A stretch of DNA of 64,000 nucleotides from Caenorhabditis remanei (taxonomy: Eukaryota > Nematoda > Chromadorea > Rhabditida > Rhabditidae): the NCBI RefSeq assembly GCF_010183535.1, contig NC_071328.1, forward strand, positions 3,100,001-3,164,000. Direction: 5' to 3'. Numbering within the stretch: position 1 is the stretch's first letter; every line of letters begins with the position of its first letter. Both the position numbers and the translations under genes were made by a program. The notes under the pieces are model-generated. The model searched no databases, was not told where the DNA came from, and saw only the letters and a list, made by a program, of their open reading frames with translations. Positions 63,308 to 64,000 of this stretch are shown piece after piece.

Positions 63308-64000
63308 GTGAGCGCTTAAAAGATGGAGAAAAGTGAGAACCGTAATCATGATAACCGTGATTATCTGTAGAGCGCACTAGCTCAACAGAATTCCATCATA
63401 CCCTCCGAACCACGTTGGATCGGGATACTGTAGGATTACTGTAGCTAGCAATCTCAAAAACTCTGGCGCGCTCCGGACGCGTTTTGGCAGCACCCATAAT
63501 TAGGATTTCAGCGGACTGGCGTGTCTTTAGCGCGTTTTTTACTTAAAAAAAGAGAAATTGGCACTGTGCCAACACCCTACCGTAACCCGCAAGAGTCGCG
63601 TTTATCAGTAGAGCGCACTAGCAACATTTTTTTTTGACATTTTTCATCGAAAATGTGACTATTTTTGATGATTTTTCAGCATTGTTTCTAATTCTGAATG
63701 ATACTCAAAATTTTGACTTTTTCGCAAAAAAATTTTTTTTTAATACAAAAAATAGATCTGTTAAGGGTCTCGCCACGAAAACTATCGGATCGGGTTACTG
63801 TAGGATTACTGTAGCTCACCATTGCCTTATCTGGGGCACCTTCAGCGCGTTTTTGGTTCATAAAAATCTGTAAAATTCGAAATTTTTTATTGAAAAATTG
63901 ACAAAAATTGCCGAAAACGCTGAATACTGTCAAAAATTCAAAATCCGCAATTAAACTTGTCCACGCGGAGTACACGGAAGAAAATCTAATCCCTTGAATT
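63308..64000. other. smgl-1 intron running off the window, repeat remnants
   Basis: Contains TAGAGCGCACTAGC words (63369, 63612), GCGCGTTTTT motifs (63466-63540, 63832), two copies of GGATTACTGTAGCT, and the long copy of 59310-59423 ending near 63985. No coding frame; the next smgl-1 exon lies beyond. Confidence 0.6.

Overview
The window is nuclear DNA of a Caenorhabditis-type nematode. Evidence: short conserved exons with worm-like splice sites (TTTTCAG-type acceptors, GTGAGT/GTAAGT donors), AG acceptors just upstream of several start codons as expected for trans-splicing, AT-rich introns, and a gene order (PIGU, globin, UBR7, non-muscle myosin, NBAS) that from memory matches the C. elegans chromosome I neighbourhood T22C1/F20G4 (glb-26, nmy-2, smgl-1). 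The introns are much larger and far more loaded with repeats than in C. elegans, so this is another species of the genus. All gene models were spliced by hand, checking that phases agree across every intron.

Layout. 1-2348: possible first exon of a minus-strand gene, then an F-box-like gene fragment (minus) whose intron holds a MITE and which is flanked by inverted repeats. 2349-6631: a PAT/DIRS-like tyrosine-recombinase retrotransposon with identical split direct repeats (A1-gag/pol-B1-A2-recombinase-B2). 6778-12313 (minus): PIGU, a GPI transamidase subunit, six exons. 12411-15935 (plus): a globin with an N-myristoylation signal (glb-26 ortholog), head-to-head with PIGU (97 bp between start codons) and tail-to-tail with the next gene (20 bp between stop codons). 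15956-21535 (minus): UBR7. 21536-24770: intergenic, with duplicated CAGCTG blocks. 24771-40838 (plus): complete 12-exon non-muscle myosin II heavy chain (nmy-2, 2004 residues). 41491-63307 (plus, running off the window): smgl-1/NBAS. One smgl-1 intron of 5 kb holds three tandem antisense genes for small secreted paralogous proteins.

The non-coding space is almost entirely mobile or palindromic. (i) A hAT-like MITE family has CATACTTG-type ends, subterminal GGGCC arrays and 8-bp target duplications, seven of them exact. (ii) Two MITE families have TATTAGC...GCTAATA ends. (iii) There are many foldbacks of 0.2-1.9 kb, one with a TTA target duplication, a related uninterrupted site in the window and a tRNA-like pol III box. 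(iv) There are minisatellites, some shared between introns. A recurring theme is local duplication of exon 3' ends together with their splice donors inside introns (UBR7, nmy-2, glb-26).

Functionally the host genes are housekeeping: GPI anchoring, ubiquitin ligation, actomyosin contraction and Golgi-ER tethering/NMD. The accessory content is the retroelement, the MITEs and the nested secreted-protein cluster.
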